A stretch of DNA of 64,000 nt from the NCBI RefSeq assembly GCF_023502395.1, contig NZ_JAMFMB010000015.1, forward strand, positions 1 to 64,000, read 5' to 3'. A model generated the notes under the pieces. It was given only the letters and a program-made list of their open reading frames with translations, was not told where the DNA came from and made no database searches. Positions 34,525 through 43,077 of the stretch are shown piece by piece. The position numbers were made by a program, and so were the translations under genes. The DNA comes from Ruegeria spongiae. GTDB lineage: Bacteria; Pseudomonadota; Alphaproteobacteria; Rhodobacterales; Rhodobacteraceae. Numbering within the stretch: position 1 is the stretch's first letter; every line of letters starts with the position of its first letter.

Positions 34525-36099
34525 TCAGACGATATCCGGTGTCAGGTAGATGAGTGTGGGACCATCGGCCTCGAAGGCGGCGCGCACGGCCTCCTGCATC
34601 TCGGCAAGGGAGGCGGGCGCGGCTGAGGACGCCCCGAACGCCTCGGCCAGCTTGCAGAAATCGGGATTGCGGGCGATGACCGCGTTGGGGGCAATCTGCG
34701 CTGCCTGCATGCTGTCCTCGATCTCTTTCAGCTTGCCATTGTCCCAGATGATGATCGGCAGTTTCAAGCCAAGTTCAACCGCCACGCCAAGTTCCTGCAT
34801 CGTATAGTGGAAGCCGTAGTCACCCGCGATCACAATCGTGGGTTTGCCGGCGCGGGCGATGGCGCCGCCGATCCCGGCGGGCAGCGCATAGCCCAGCGTG
34901 CCGAACCCGGTCGGGTGATGCCAGTGATGCGGATAATGCATGTCCCAGACCTCTTTGGCGAGATAGGCCAACTGGGTCATATCGGAATAAATCATCGCAT
35001 CCTGCGGCACCGCCGCGCGCAATGCGTCGATCACCGGCAAGAGACCGGGGCGTTCCGCATCCGCCTCGGCGCGCCAGCGGGCGCGCATTTTGGCCACCTC
35101 GTCAGCCGACCAGCCGGTGGCGGGTTTGGCCCCTTCGGTGGCCGCCCAGAGCGCCTTGGCAAAGCTTGTTGCATCGGCCTGCAGCTTGACCAGCGCGCGC
35201 TGCGGGTCCGACAGCACCTGCGGGTCCAGATCCACGCGCACCAATGTGGCGCTATGACCCAGTTGGTCGCGCCAGAGGTCCACCTCGGCCAGTTCCGTGC
35301 CCACCGCGATCACCAGATCGGCGCTGCCGATCACCTCGGCGCTGCCGGGCCGCGCCAGCGTTGCGCCGAAATCGAGCGGATAGCCCGCGCCGACCAGTCC
35401 GCGCCCGGCATAGGAGGTGAAGGTGGCAGCGCCCAGCTGCGTCACGATCTGCCGCCACAGGTTCGAGCGCGCGCCGCCGCCCAGAATGAACAGCGGGCGC
35501 CGGGCCAGATTCAGCAGGGACAGCACCGGCGCAATATCCGGGTCCTGTGCCTTGAGGCGCAACGCGGGCTGGTTGGGAAACGGGGCCGGTTCCGCCGGTG
35601 TTTCCAGCTGCGCAATAGGCACCTGAATGTGCTTGGGCCGGGGCCGCGCCAGTTCGAACTCTTCAAAAGCGCGTTCGATCAGGCCGTAAGCCGCCTCTGC
35701 CGAGCCCGCATTTTCGGACCAGTCGCAGACGGTTGCGGCAGCGGCCCGCTGGTCGCGCATCTGGTGCAGCTGCCCCTTGCGCGACGCGGTTTCCTCCAGA
35801 CAGGACGAGATCGCCAGAACCGGCACCGAATCCGAATAGGCCTGCCCCAGCGGCGTCATTGTATTGGTCAGCCCCGGGCCGGTGATCACATAAGCCACAC
35901 CCGGCTTGCCCGAGGCCCGCGCATAGCCATCCGCCATGAACCCCGCCCCCTGTTCGTGACGGGCAAGAACGTGACGGATGCCTGCCTCTTCGATGCCGCG
36001 ATACATTTCCTGATTATGCACCCCCGGTATCCCGAAGATCACGCCAACACCCCGGTCGCCAAGCATATGGGATATCTGCGCCCCAAGCGGTTTCTTCAT
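34525..36099 (-). CDS. Thiamine-diphosphate enzyme, acetolactate synthase-like (possible 5-guanidino-2-oxopentanoate decarboxylase)
   Basis: 524 residues in the three-domain POX/AHAS layout. The N-terminal PYR domain has the catalytic glutamate in LARHEQGAGFMADGYA. The middle domain includes FILGGGARSNL. The PP domain has GDYGFHYTMQELGVAVELG and WDN as a modified GDG...NN motif. The N-terminal FGIPGVHNQEMYRGIEEAG resembles AruI-type decarboxylases of arginine breakdown, so that is a better guess than true acetolactate synthase; no ilvN-like regulatory gene is present. The ATG overlaps the trkH stop (TGATG). Confidence 0.85.
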   Translation of the reverse strand: MKKPLGAQISHMLGDRGVGVIFGIPGVHNQEMYRGIEEAGIRHVLARHEQGAGFMADGYARASGKPGVAYVITGPGLTNTMTPLGQAYSDSVPVLAISSCLEETASRKGQLHQMRDQRAAAATVCDWSENAGSAEAAYGLIERAFEEFELARPRPKHIQVPIAQLETPAEPAPFPNQPALRLKAQDPDIAPVLSLLNLARRPLFILGGGARSNLWRQIVTQLGAATFTSYAGRGLVGAGYPLDFGATLARPGSAEVIGSADLVIAVGTELAEVDLWRDQLGHSATLVRVDLDPQVLSDPQRALVKLQADATSFAKALWAATEGAKPATGWSADEVAKMRARWRAEADAERPGLLPVIDALRAAVPQDAMIYSDMTQLAYLAKEVWDMHYPHHWHHPTGFGTLGYALPAGIGGAIARAGKPTIVIAGDYGFHYTMQELGVAVELGLKLPIIIWDNGKLKEIEDSMQAAQIAPNAVIARNPDFCKLAEAFGASSAAPASLAEMQEAVRAAFEADGPTLIYLTPDIV

Positions 36100-37547
36100 C
36101 AGGCTCTCCAGAATTGCACGGTCAGGATCACGTAGACGGCCATCAATTCGAGCCGACCGATCAGCATGCCGATGGTCAGCATCCATTTTGCGGTGTCGTT
36201 AAGGTTCGCGAAATTGCCCGCCGGGCCGATCTGGTCACCCAGGCCCGGCCCGATATTGGCAAGCGCTGCAGCGGCCCCTGAGACGGAAGTGGTGAAATCC
36301 AGCCCGGTCAGGCCCAGCCCCCAGGACAGGATGCCCATGGTGACGATGAAAAAGACGAAAAAGCTCATCACCGAGCCCAACACATCCTGGCTCACCGCGC
36401 GCCCGCCATAGCGCGGGATGAATACACCGCTGGGTTGGCGAATGCGCTGAAGCTGGGCACGAATCGAGGCGAACAGCAACTGATAGCGGAAGATCTTGAT
36501 CGAGCAGGCAGTTGATCCGGCGCATCCGCCGATCAGTCCGATGAAGAACAGCATGGTGACCGGAAAGCCGCCCCAGGCCATGTAATCTGTGCTGGCATAT
36601 CCGGTCCCGGTCATCAGCGACACCGTGTTGAACAGCGTTTTGCGGATGGCCCCCTCGCCAGCCGTAGGGGTCTGCAACAGGTTCCAGAGCGTCAACACCG
36701 CCACCAGCACCATCGCGGTTCCGATAAAGGCCCGCACCTGGCTGTCGCGATAAAGCGGCTCGGCGGTGCCCGCGATCATCTGCACATAGCGCACGAAAGG
36801 CAGCGCCGCGAGAACCATGAACAGAACGGCCACATACTCGGTCGCAGGCGGGAAAGCCCCAAACGAGGCGTCGTAATTGGCGAACCCTCCGGTCGCCACC
36901 GTTGTCATGGCATGCACCGACGCATCGAACGCATCCATCCCCGAGGCCGCATAGGCCAGCGCGCAGGCCATGGTCAGCGAGATATAAACGACAGAGATTC
37001 TGGACGAGATTTCGGTTGCGCGGGGCAGAATTTTACCAAAGGTGTCAAACCCTTCCGAGCGGAAGATCTGCATCCCGCCGACCCGCAGCTCGGGCAGAAA
37101 CACCATCGCGACAACAATGATACCGATGCCGCCCAGCCATTGCAGCAAGCCTCGCCACAACAGCAACCCGCGTGGCAATTCGTCGAGCCCCGAGATCACG
37201 GTCGACCCGGTGGTGGTCAGGCCCGACATCGATTCGAACAGCGCATCGACAAAGCGCAGCTCGGTCTCGCCGAACATGAACGGGATCGCGCCAAAGATCG
37301 GCAGCGCCACCCAGACGCCGGTGGTCAGAAGAAAGGTCTGCTGGATGGTCAGGCCTTCGCGCACGCCATTGGCGCAGCTCATGGCCATCAGAACGCCCAC
37401 CAGCGTGGTGATCAGGGCGCTTTGAAGAAAGACATGCCATTCGCCCCGCCCTTCGGCGAAATCCGACATCATCGGCAACAGCATGGTCAGGCCAAGAATG
37501 GCGACCAGCAGGCCGATCACATATCCGACGGGGCGAAGGTCCAACAT
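36099..37547 (-). CDS. trkH: TrkH-type potassium uptake protein
   Basis: 482 residues, membrane subunit of the Trk K+ system in the inner membrane. The four pore-loop repeats are visible: SGLTTTGSTVI, TVATGGFANYDAS, LMTGTGYASTDY and ALANIGPGLG, each carrying the filter glycine. It needs the cytoplasmic TrkA protein, which is not in this window. The downstream TPP enzyme gene is translationally coupled to it, an odd partnership with no obvious functional link. Confidence 0.95.
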   Translation of the reverse strand: MLDLRPVGYVIGLLVAILGLTMLLPMMSDFAEGRGEWHVFLQSALITTLVGVLMAMSCANGVREGLTIQQTFLLTTGVWVALPIFGAIPFMFGETELRFVDALFESMSGLTTTGSTVISGLDELPRGLLLWRGLLQWLGGIGIIVVAMVFLPELRVGGMQIFRSEGFDTFGKILPRATEISSRISVVYISLTMACALAYAASGMDAFDASVHAMTTVATGGFANYDASFGAFPPATEYVAVLFMVLAALPFVRYVQMIAGTAEPLYRDSQVRAFIGTAMVLVAVLTLWNLLQTPTAGEGAIRKTLFNTVSLMTGTGYASTDYMAWGGFPVTMLFFIGLIGGCAGSTACSIKIFRYQLLFASIRAQLQRIRQPSGVFIPRYGGRAVSQDVLGSVMSFFVFFIVTMGILSWGLGLTGLDFTTSVSGAAAALANIGPGLGDQIGPAGNFANLNDTAKWMLTIGMLIGRLELMAVYVILTVQFWRA

Positions 37548-37598
37548 GACGCGCAGCGTTGTCGCGCCATGGGTTCGCTGTCAAGCGCTGGCGCGGGG

Positions 37599-38372
37599 TC
37601 AGCTCTTGGGATTGGCCTTGGCAGCGGGCATTGCCGGCGGGGTGGACGGCGTCCGCTTGGTGGCGCGAGCCGGTTCGGACTTGGGCTTGGCCGTGTCCGC
37701 AGCCGGTTTTGCCACAGCTTTGGCCGGGGCCGGTTTGGCGGGGGCCGGTTTGGCAGCAGGCTTGGCCGGGGCTGCCTTGGCGGCGGGTGCTGCAGCCTTG
37801 GGCGCCGGTTTCGCGGCTTCGGCTTTGACCGGAGCGGCTTTGGCCTTGGCAGCAGGCGCGGGTTTGGCGGGAGCCGGTTTGGCGGCAGGCGCTGCGGCTT
37901 TGGGCGCGGGTTTCACGGCATCGGCCTTGACCGGAGCGGCCTTGGCGGCAGGCGCGGGCTTGGCCGGGGCCGGTTTGGCGACAGGCGCTGCGGCTTTGGG
38001 TGCGGGTTTCACGGCTTCGGCCTTGACCGGAGCGGCCTTGGCAGCAGGCGCGGGTTTGGCCGGGGCCGGTTTGGCGACAGGTGCTTCGGCTTTGGGCGCG
38101 GGTTTTACCGCTTCGGCCTTGGCCGGTGCTGCTTTGGCCTTGGCGGCAGGCGCAGGCTTGGCAGGTGCAACCGGTGCTTTCGGTGCCGCTTTGGCAGCAG
38201 GTGCCGGGGCGGGTTCCGCCGCTGCAAACTGCATGGCGCTTATCTGGCAGAACGGCGACTGAAACGCCGATCTGCTCACAAGCTCGACGATCTTGAGCTG
38301 ATTCGCGATCAACTGGCCTGCCACGCGGATGGCGGCCATCTGAATGTCCAACGGTGTCTTGATGAAGCTCAT
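37599..38372 (-). CDS. Ala/Lys/Pro repeat protein with a short non-repetitive head
   Basis: 257 residues. The first ~50 (MSFIKTPLDIQMAAIRVAGQ...) are amphipathic and recall phasins, while the rest is a basic low-complexity tail. The tail is built from about four repeats of 32-34 residues of the type KPAPAAKAAPVKAEAVKPAP. The DNA shows 96-bp tandem units. Such tails occur in histone-H1-like proteins and in phasin-related DNA or granule linkers. GGGGAGC precedes the ATG. Roles in nucleoid or PHA granule organisation are guesses. Confidence 0.75.
   Translation of the reverse strand: MSFIKTPLDIQMAAIRVAGQLIANQLKIVELVSRSAFQSPFCQISAMQFAAAEPAPAPAAKAAPKAPVAPAKPAPAAKAKAAPAKAEAVKPAPKAEAPVAKPAPAKPAPAAKAAPVKAEAVKPAPKAAAPVAKPAPAKPAPAAKAAPVKADAVKPAPKAAAPAAKPAPAKPAPAAKAKAAPVKAEAAKPAPKAAAPAAKAAPAKPAAKPAPAKPAPAKAVAKPAADTAKPKSEPARATKRTPSTPPAMPAAKANPKS
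37815..38150. repeat. 96-bp tandem repeats inside the Ala/Lys/Pro gene
   Basis: The marker GCYTTGRCCGG recurs at 37821, 37924, 38020 and 38116, giving spacings of 103, 96 and 96 bases. The copies are close in sequence and keep the reading frame. This is prone to slippage, so copy number may vary between strains. Confidence 0.8.
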
Positions 38373-38581
38373 TTTGTGCTCCCCTGTGTGTAAAATTCGG
38401 GAAAAAGTGAAGACATAGAGGAGGTTGCAATGGCCTTGCAAAGGCCACCGGCCTGATTGCCCGGCGTTGAATTCATGACTCGCATTGCCGTCCTCTGCCT
38501 GTATCGGCCTGCCCGGCGAACATCATGCTCAACGGCGCAAAACCTGATCTGACCCCGAGTATATCGACAAAACCGAGCAGA

Positions 38582-38600
38582 CGCAGCAAAAAATGCTGCG
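38582..38600. repeat. Hairpin downstream of folE2
   Basis: CGCAGCA-AAAAA-TGCTGCG is a perfect seven-pair stem 52 bases beyond the folE2 stop, in the 279-base gap before the repeat-protein gene. It has no T tract in the folE2 direction, so terminator function is uncertain. Nothing else was recognised in this gap. Confidence 0.4.
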
Positions 38601-38651
38601 CCGCAGCGTCACGTGTGGGCGGGCGATCGGCAAACTGTGTCTGGCAGAGCG

Positions 38652-39755
38652 CTATCCAGCGTGTATCAACGTGCTGAACAGGCGCGGTTCGAGACTGTCG
38701 GAGGCAAAGGTGTCGCCATCGGTCAGGACCGAAACCGCATCATGGCTGTGCAGGCTTTCCTGATGGCTTGCCACCACCCGGAAATTGCCAATGCGGTGGT
38801 CGGCGCGCAATTCGGCGCAGAACAGCCGCACCGCGTCTTCGACGAAGATCGGGTTCGCCGCGTTCAGCTCGGCGAAAGCCTGCTCATCCTCGCGCTTGAC
38901 CATCACCTGCGTCTCTGTGGGCACCGCCTCGCGGCAGAGCGCGATCAGGTCTTCGAACCACAGGCAACTGGCATCAGGATCCAGCACGACCGAGACCCGC
39001 GCCACCGAGCGTTGCGAATGCGGCGTCGCCATCTGGCCGCGCATTACGCGGGCATGTTCGGACAGTTCCAGCGAGCAGGGGCAGGTCGACGAATAGACAT
39101 AGTCCAGATGCATGATCTTCTTGCGTGCGCCCGCGACCTCGATCAGTTCGAGCGCGAAATCGTAATACTGATACCCCTCCAGCCCCGAGCGCAGGCTTTG
39201 TACCTTCACCGGGTAGGAAAACCGCATCTGGATGCGGGCATCGAAACTGTCCAGATCGGTCTTGTAGTCGTCCAGCGCGGCCTCGATGGTTTCAAAGCTG
39301 AAGCTGCGCTCGGCATGCTTGTAGAAGGACCGCATGATCCGGGACATGTTGATGCCTTTCTTTTCGGCATCCAGGCTCACCGTGCCGGTCACCGAAGTTT
39401 CCAGCGTCAGGTCGGACCCGCCTTTGGAGTGGAACCGGACCGGCAGGCGGAAATTCGAGATTCCCACATGCTGGATAAGCTGCCTGGCCCCCCGGATCAG
39501 ACTGGACGGCCCGTTCTGCAAATCCGGCAGTGTGGCGCGATAGGCGTCGCCCGCTTTGAAATCTGCCGGGTAATCCCGCGACAGTGCCGGATAGTTGAGG
39601 CCGGTCTGGCCAGGGATGAGCCGTGCAACCGCCGGGTCCAGCGCCGCAATCTCGGCATCGGTGGCCCCTGTCGCCCAGGCCCGCAACACCTCAAGCGCCG
39701 CTTCTGCGGCCTTGCGGTTCGGCGCCTCGTCCAGATCGCGCGGTTGGAAATTCAT
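38652..39755 (-). CDS. folE2: GTP cyclohydrolase I, FolE2 type
   Basis: 367 residues. Makes dihydroneopterin triphosphate from GTP, the first step of folate synthesis, feeding the FolB and FolP enzymes encoded elsewhere in the window. The type IB signature cysteine lies in SSTCPCSLELSEH, and HSQRSVARVSV follows. FolE2 works with several divalent metals and can replace the zinc enzyme FolE, so it often helps under zinc limitation. The start is the ATG giving MNFQPRDLDEAPN. It is monocistronic. Confidence 0.95.
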   Translation of the reverse strand: MNFQPRDLDEAPNRKAAEAALEVLRAWATGATDAEIAALDPAVARLIPGQTGLNYPALSRDYPADFKAGDAYRATLPDLQNGPSSLIRGARQLIQHVGISNFRLPVRFHSKGGSDLTLETSVTGTVSLDAEKKGINMSRIMRSFYKHAERSFSFETIEAALDDYKTDLDSFDARIQMRFSYPVKVQSLRSGLEGYQYYDFALELIEVAGARKKIMHLDYVYSSTCPCSLELSEHARVMRGQMATPHSQRSVARVSVVLDPDASCLWFEDLIALCREAVPTETQVMVKREDEQAFAELNAANPIFVEDAVRLFCAELRADHRIGNFRVVASHQESLHSHDAVSVLTDGDTFASDSLEPRLFSTLIHAG

Positions 39756-39908
39756 GGGTCCGTCCCCTGTCTTTCGCCTGTGGCTTGAGATGGTTTGCAC
39801 CGTCAGCAGGCCCTAATCTAGCTGGTATACGGGTTCGATAGCAAACCGGATCGCAGAAAATCGCCACAATTCGACGCTTTGCGCTCTGACAGCGCATTGG
39901 GCGGGTCT

Positions 39909-39938
39909 GGCAGGCCCCCTTGCGGGGCACCTGCCCTG
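39909..39938 (-). terminator. Stem-loop after metZ
   Basis: GGCAGG-CCCC and GGGG-CCTGCC arms form a strong hairpin just past the metZ stop (six bases downstream). It lacks a clear T tract, so it may be a processing or rho-assisted end and not a full intrinsic terminator. Confidence 0.45.
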
Positions 39939-39943
39939 CCCGC

Positions 39944-41134
39944 TCAGGCCTGCGCTGCGGCCAGCGCAGCCAGCAGGTCGGCGATCAAATCATCCGTATC
40001 CTCAAGCCCGACCGACAGACGCACCAGGCCCGGTGTTATGCCCAGCGCGCTGCGCTGCTCTTCCGACAGCCGCTGATGGGTCGTGGTGGCCGGGTGCGTT
40101 GCGATGGATTTGGCATCACCCAGATTGTTCGAGATCACCGGGATGGTCATCGCGTTGAGAAACGCAAACGCCGCGTCCTTGCCGCCACGGATGTCCAGCG
40201 ACAGCACGGTGCCGCCCTTGCCGCCCAGCTGTGTCTGGATCAGCGCATTCTGGGCATGAGCCTTGAGCCCCGGATAAAGCAGCCGGTCCAGCGCCGGATT
40301 GCCATCGAGCGCCTCGGCGATCTTCTGAGCGCTGTCGGTCTGTGCATTCACCCGCAGAGCCATGGTCTCAAGCCCCTTGAGCATGACCCAGGCGTTGAAC
40401 GGGCTCAGTGCACCGCCGGTATGTTTCAGGTAGGGCTCGACGGTGCCGCGAATAAAGTCGCGTGTGCCCAGGATGATGCCGCCCAGCGCGCGGCCCTGCC
40501 CGTCAATGTGCTTGGTCGCCGAATAGACCACCACATCGGCACCCTGCGCGATCGCCCGCGAATAGACCGGGGTCGAGAACACGTTATCGACCACCACGGT
40601 CGCACCCACCGCATGGGCCAGTTCTGAAACCGCTTCGATATCAATGACTTCCAGCGTGGGGTTCGACATGGATTCAAAGAATACCGCCTTGGTGTCAGGC
40701 CGCAGCGCCGCCCTCCACTGGTCCAGATCGGTGCCGTCCACAAAGGTGACCTCGACGCCATAGCGGGACAGGATGTTCTCCAGAATATAAAGGCACGAGC
40801 CAAACAGCGCGCGCGCCGACACCACATGGTCACCGGCCTTGAGCATCGCGGTTAGCGCGCCGTTCACCGCCGCCATGCCGCTGGCGGTGGCAAAGCCGTC
40901 TTCGGCCCCCTCCAGCGCCGCGATCCGTTCTTCGAACATGCGCACGGTGGGGTTGCCGTAGCGGGCATAGATGAACTCGTCATCGCCAGCCTGAATGAAC
41001 CGGGCCTCGGCCTGTTCGGCATTGTCATAGACAAAACCCTGGGTCAGGAAAATCGACTCGCTCACTTCGTTATATTGGCTGCGGCGGATACCGCCATGAA
41101 CGGCCTGGGTACGCTTGTTCCAGCTCTTGCTCAT
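39944..41134 (-). CDS. metZ: O-succinylhomoserine (or O-acetylhomoserine) sulfhydrylase
   Basis: Makes homocysteine directly from an acylated homoserine and sulfide in methionine synthesis. 396 residues of the Cys/Met-metabolism PLP family: the lysine lies in YSATKHIDGQGR, and the ARYGNPT and SNPTLEVIDI segments are typical. The ATG at 41134 is preceded by GAGG. The gene is monocistronic and its leader carries a SAM-II riboswitch and a terminator, so it is shut off when S-adenosylmethionine is plentiful. That leader supports the methionine role over cystathionine enzymes. Confidence 0.95.
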   Translation of the reverse strand: MSKSWNKRTQAVHGGIRRSQYNEVSESIFLTQGFVYDNAEQAEARFIQAGDDEFIYARYGNPTVRMFEERIAALEGAEDGFATASGMAAVNGALTAMLKAGDHVVSARALFGSCLYILENILSRYGVEVTFVDGTDLDQWRAALRPDTKAVFFESMSNPTLEVIDIEAVSELAHAVGATVVVDNVFSTPVYSRAIAQGADVVVYSATKHIDGQGRALGGIILGTRDFIRGTVEPYLKHTGGALSPFNAWVMLKGLETMALRVNAQTDSAQKIAEALDGNPALDRLLYPGLKAHAQNALIQTQLGGKGGTVLSLDIRGGKDAAFAFLNAMTIPVISNNLGDAKSIATHPATTTHQRLSEEQRSALGITPGLVRLSVGLEDTDDLIADLLAALAAAQA

Positions 41135-41167
41135 CTTGTCCTCTTCCGCGCCGGTCCTGCGGCGCCA

Positions 41168-41206
41168 ATAAAAAACCCCCAAACGCGGTCAAGCGAAAGG
41201 GGGGCT
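41168..41206 (-). terminator. metZ: Intrinsic terminator in the metZ leader
   Basis: On the minus strand CCCCCC (41199-41204) and GGGGG (41176-41180) form a stem around an inner CGC/GCG helix, followed by six Ts (41170-41175). It lies between the aptamer and the metZ start codon, so it can act as the expression platform of the riboswitch. Confidence 0.8.
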
Positions 41207-41214
41207 TCCATCCT

Positions 41215-41270
41215 GACCTTTTAGCGGTGTTGTTTAGCGTGGCCCGCAATCCGGTAACAAATCGCCACGT
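41215..41270 (-). ncRNA. SAM-II riboswitch (metA motif)
   Basis: The minus-strand leader contains the conserved SAM-II elements in order: P1 arm CGTGGC, the GATTTGTTACCGGATTGC core, the closing arm GCCACG, the CTAAACAACACC loop and the pseudoknot strand GCTAAAAGG. This fits the known SAM-II pseudoknot nearly position for position. SAM-II binds S-adenosylmethionine and occurs mainly in Alphaproteobacteria before methionine genes. The aptamer ends about 80 bases before metZ. Confidence 0.93.
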
Positions 41271-41283
41271 CGTCTGAGCGTTG

Positions 41284-41312
41284 GCTTTACGCCGCACCTG
41301 GCAGAGCGTCAA
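41284..41312 (-). promoter_or_regulatory. metZ: Candidate metZ promoter
   Basis: On the minus strand TTGACG (41307-41312) and TAAAGC (41284-41289) are spaced by 17 bases. The transcript would start near 41277, just ahead of the riboswitch, which supports the assignment. Confidence 0.55.
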
Positions 41313-41412
41313 CCCCGCAACACGGATCGTCACAGCTTTGCAATCATTTATTCATCTTCGTTTCATATGCTTCGAGCAGAAGGCAGCCACAACATCTTGT
41401 GTGAGGCGACGC

Positions 41413-42348
41413 ATGCCATTGATCAGGATAAATGCCCAAGGCGACCGGCCCGCACTGCATGGCAGCCCGCAGGCCCTGTCAAATGTGCTGGCACGGGCGC
41501 AAACCGGGGCGGGTCCGGCGATCGTGATGACCCATGGCTGCAAATACCAACCCGGTAACGCCCGACATTGCCCGCATGACAACATATTTGCCCTGCCCCG
41601 TCCCGGAACACTCCGACGCGCCTGCCAATGGCCCAAAAACCTGGGCTTTGGACAGGGCAACGCGGATGAGGGGCTGGCGATCGCCTTTGGCTGGGACGGG
41701 CGCGGCGGGCTGTGGCAGGCGCGGCGGCGGGCGGTCGAGGCCGGGCGCGCGCTGGCAGAGGTTGTCACGCATCTGTGCCGGATCGCCCCGGACAGGCCGG
41801 TGCATTTCATCGGTCACTCGATGGGTATCGAACTCGTGCTTGAGGCGCTGCATCATCTGCCACCGGGCGCGCTGTCGCGGATCATCTCGCTGACCGGTGC
41901 CGCCTATCGCTGCCGGGCACTGGCGGCGCTGGACACGCCCGCGGGACAGGCGGCGGCCTTCATCAATGTCACCAGCCGCGAAAACGATCTGTTCGATTCC
42001 CTGTTCGAACGGCTGATCACGCCGCCCGAGCGTGGCGACCGCGCACTGGGTTTCGGGCTGGACGCGCGCAACGCGGTCACGCTGCAACTGGATTGCCGCC
42101 ACACGCTGAAACATATCTCGCGCTTTGCCGGGCCGGTGGGCGGGCCGGAACATCGCATCTGCCACTGGTCCAGCTACCGGCGCCCGGGTGCCCTGGGTTT
42201 CTACAACGCCCTGCTGCGCGCGCCCGAGGGGTTTGACCTGTCGCTGTTGCGCATGGGTCTGCCACCGGCGGTCGCACCGCGCTGGTCCCGGCTGCTGAGC
42301 CTGCCATTGCCGCAACTATCCTTGCCGTTCCTCCAGAAAGCGTCATGA
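41413..42348 (+). CDS. Alpha/beta-hydrolase-fold protein of unknown function
   Basis: 311 residues. The nucleophile elbow GHSMGIELVLEA lies at about residue 137, preceded by an oxyanion strand (AIVMTHGCKY) and followed by SLTGAAYRC, consistent with a serine hydrolase. A candidate histidine appears late in the sequence, but the acid residue is not obvious. GAGG seven bases upstream fixes the ATG. It is divergent from metZ and followed by the GST gene after 27 bases. Substrate unknown. Confidence 0.8.
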   Translation: MPLIRINAQGDRPALHGSPQALSNVLARAQTGAGPAIVMTHGCKYQPGNARHCPHDNIFALPRPGTLRRACQWPKNLGFGQGNADEGLAIAFGWDGRGGLWQARRRAVEAGRALAEVVTHLCRIAPDRPVHFIGHSMGIELVLEALHHLPPGALSRIISLTGAAYRCRALAALDTPAGQAAAFINVTSRENDLFDSLFERLITPPERGDRALGFGLDARNAVTLQLDCRHTLKHISRFAGPVGGPEHRICHWSSYRRPGALGFYNALLRAPEGFDLSLLRMGLPPAVAPRWSRLLSLPLPQLSLPFLQKAS

Positions 42349-42375
42349 TCCCCGATTGACGGCGGAGGATGACGG

Positions 42376-43071
42376 ATGCGGCCCATTGATTTCTATTACT
42401 GGCCCACTCCGAACGGGTGGAAAGTATCAATCGCGCTTGAGGAGATGGGGCTGGATTATGCGCTCCACCTTGTCGACATCGGCAAGGGCGATCAGTTCAA
42501 GCCGGAATTCCTTGCGATCGCGCCCAATAACCGGATGCCCGCGATCACCGATCCGACCGGACCGGAAGGCAAACCGGTGTCGATCTTTGAAAGCGGCGCG
42601 ATCCTGACCTATCTGGCCCGCAAGACCGGGCGATTTTTCGGAGAAACCGAACGCGACCGGATCGCGGTCGAACAATGGTTGATGTGGCAGATGGGCGGGG
42701 TCGGACCGATGGCGGGTCAGGCGCATCATTTCCTGAAATACGCCCCGCTAATGGAGCCGCCGCAAGACCTGCCCTATGCCAAGGATCGCTACCGCACCGA
42801 GGTCGGCCGGCTTTATTCTGTGCTGGACCGGCAATTGGCCGAAACCGAATTTGTGGCCGGTGATTTCTATTCCATCGCCGACATGGCGATCTGGCCCTGG
42901 GCCAGCCTGTGGGAAGGTCAGCAACAGGTCCTGCATGACAAACCCCACTTTGCGCGCTGGCTTGAGACAGTCGGCAACCGGGCTGCGGTACAGGCAGGCC
43001 AGTCCCTGAGGATCGAACTGCGCGGCGGGCACCAGGGCAAAGACGCGCAATCGGTGCTGTTCAAACGCTAA
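42376..43071 (+). CDS. Glutathione S-transferase (YfcG/Nu-like)
   Basis: 231 residues. The N-terminal thioredoxin domain is FYYWPTPNGWKVSIALEEMG with the glutathione-binding APNNRMPAI and ESGAILTYLA motifs, followed by an all-helical C-terminal domain. The TPNGWK active-site loop is that of the YfcG/YghU group, which act as glutathione-dependent disulfide reductases. It converges on the PPOX gene, 6 bases apart. Confidence 0.9.
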   Translation: MRPIDFYYWPTPNGWKVSIALEEMGLDYALHLVDIGKGDQFKPEFLAIAPNNRMPAITDPTGPEGKPVSIFESGAILTYLARKTGRFFGETERDRIAVEQWLMWQMGGVGPMAGQAHHFLKYAPLMEPPQDLPYAKDRYRTEVGRLYSVLDRQLAETEFVAGDFYSIADMAIWPWASLWEGQQQVLHDKPHFARWLETVGNRAAVQAGQSLRIELRGGHQGKDAQSVLFKR

Positions 43072-43077
43072 GGCCTG

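Noticed and set aside
34525-36099. Calling the TPP enzyme acetolactate synthase (ilvB)
   Set aside because: There is no regulatory subunit next to it, the GDG motif is modified, and the N-terminal half better fits AruI-type decarboxylases.
37815-38150. Possible CRISPR-like array
   Set aside because: Units are 96 bp, directly tandem and keep a coding frame. There are no unique spacers and no cas genes.
37483-38262. Gly/Ala-rich frame antisense to the repeat protein
   Set aside because: Translates the complement of the Ala/Lys/Pro repeats; the minus-strand frame has the ribosome binding site and non-repetitive start.
41135-41182. Upstream start for metZ (MGVFYWRRR...)
   Set aside because: It would lie in the leader terminator of the riboswitch; the start at 41134 has a GAGG site and the family N terminus.
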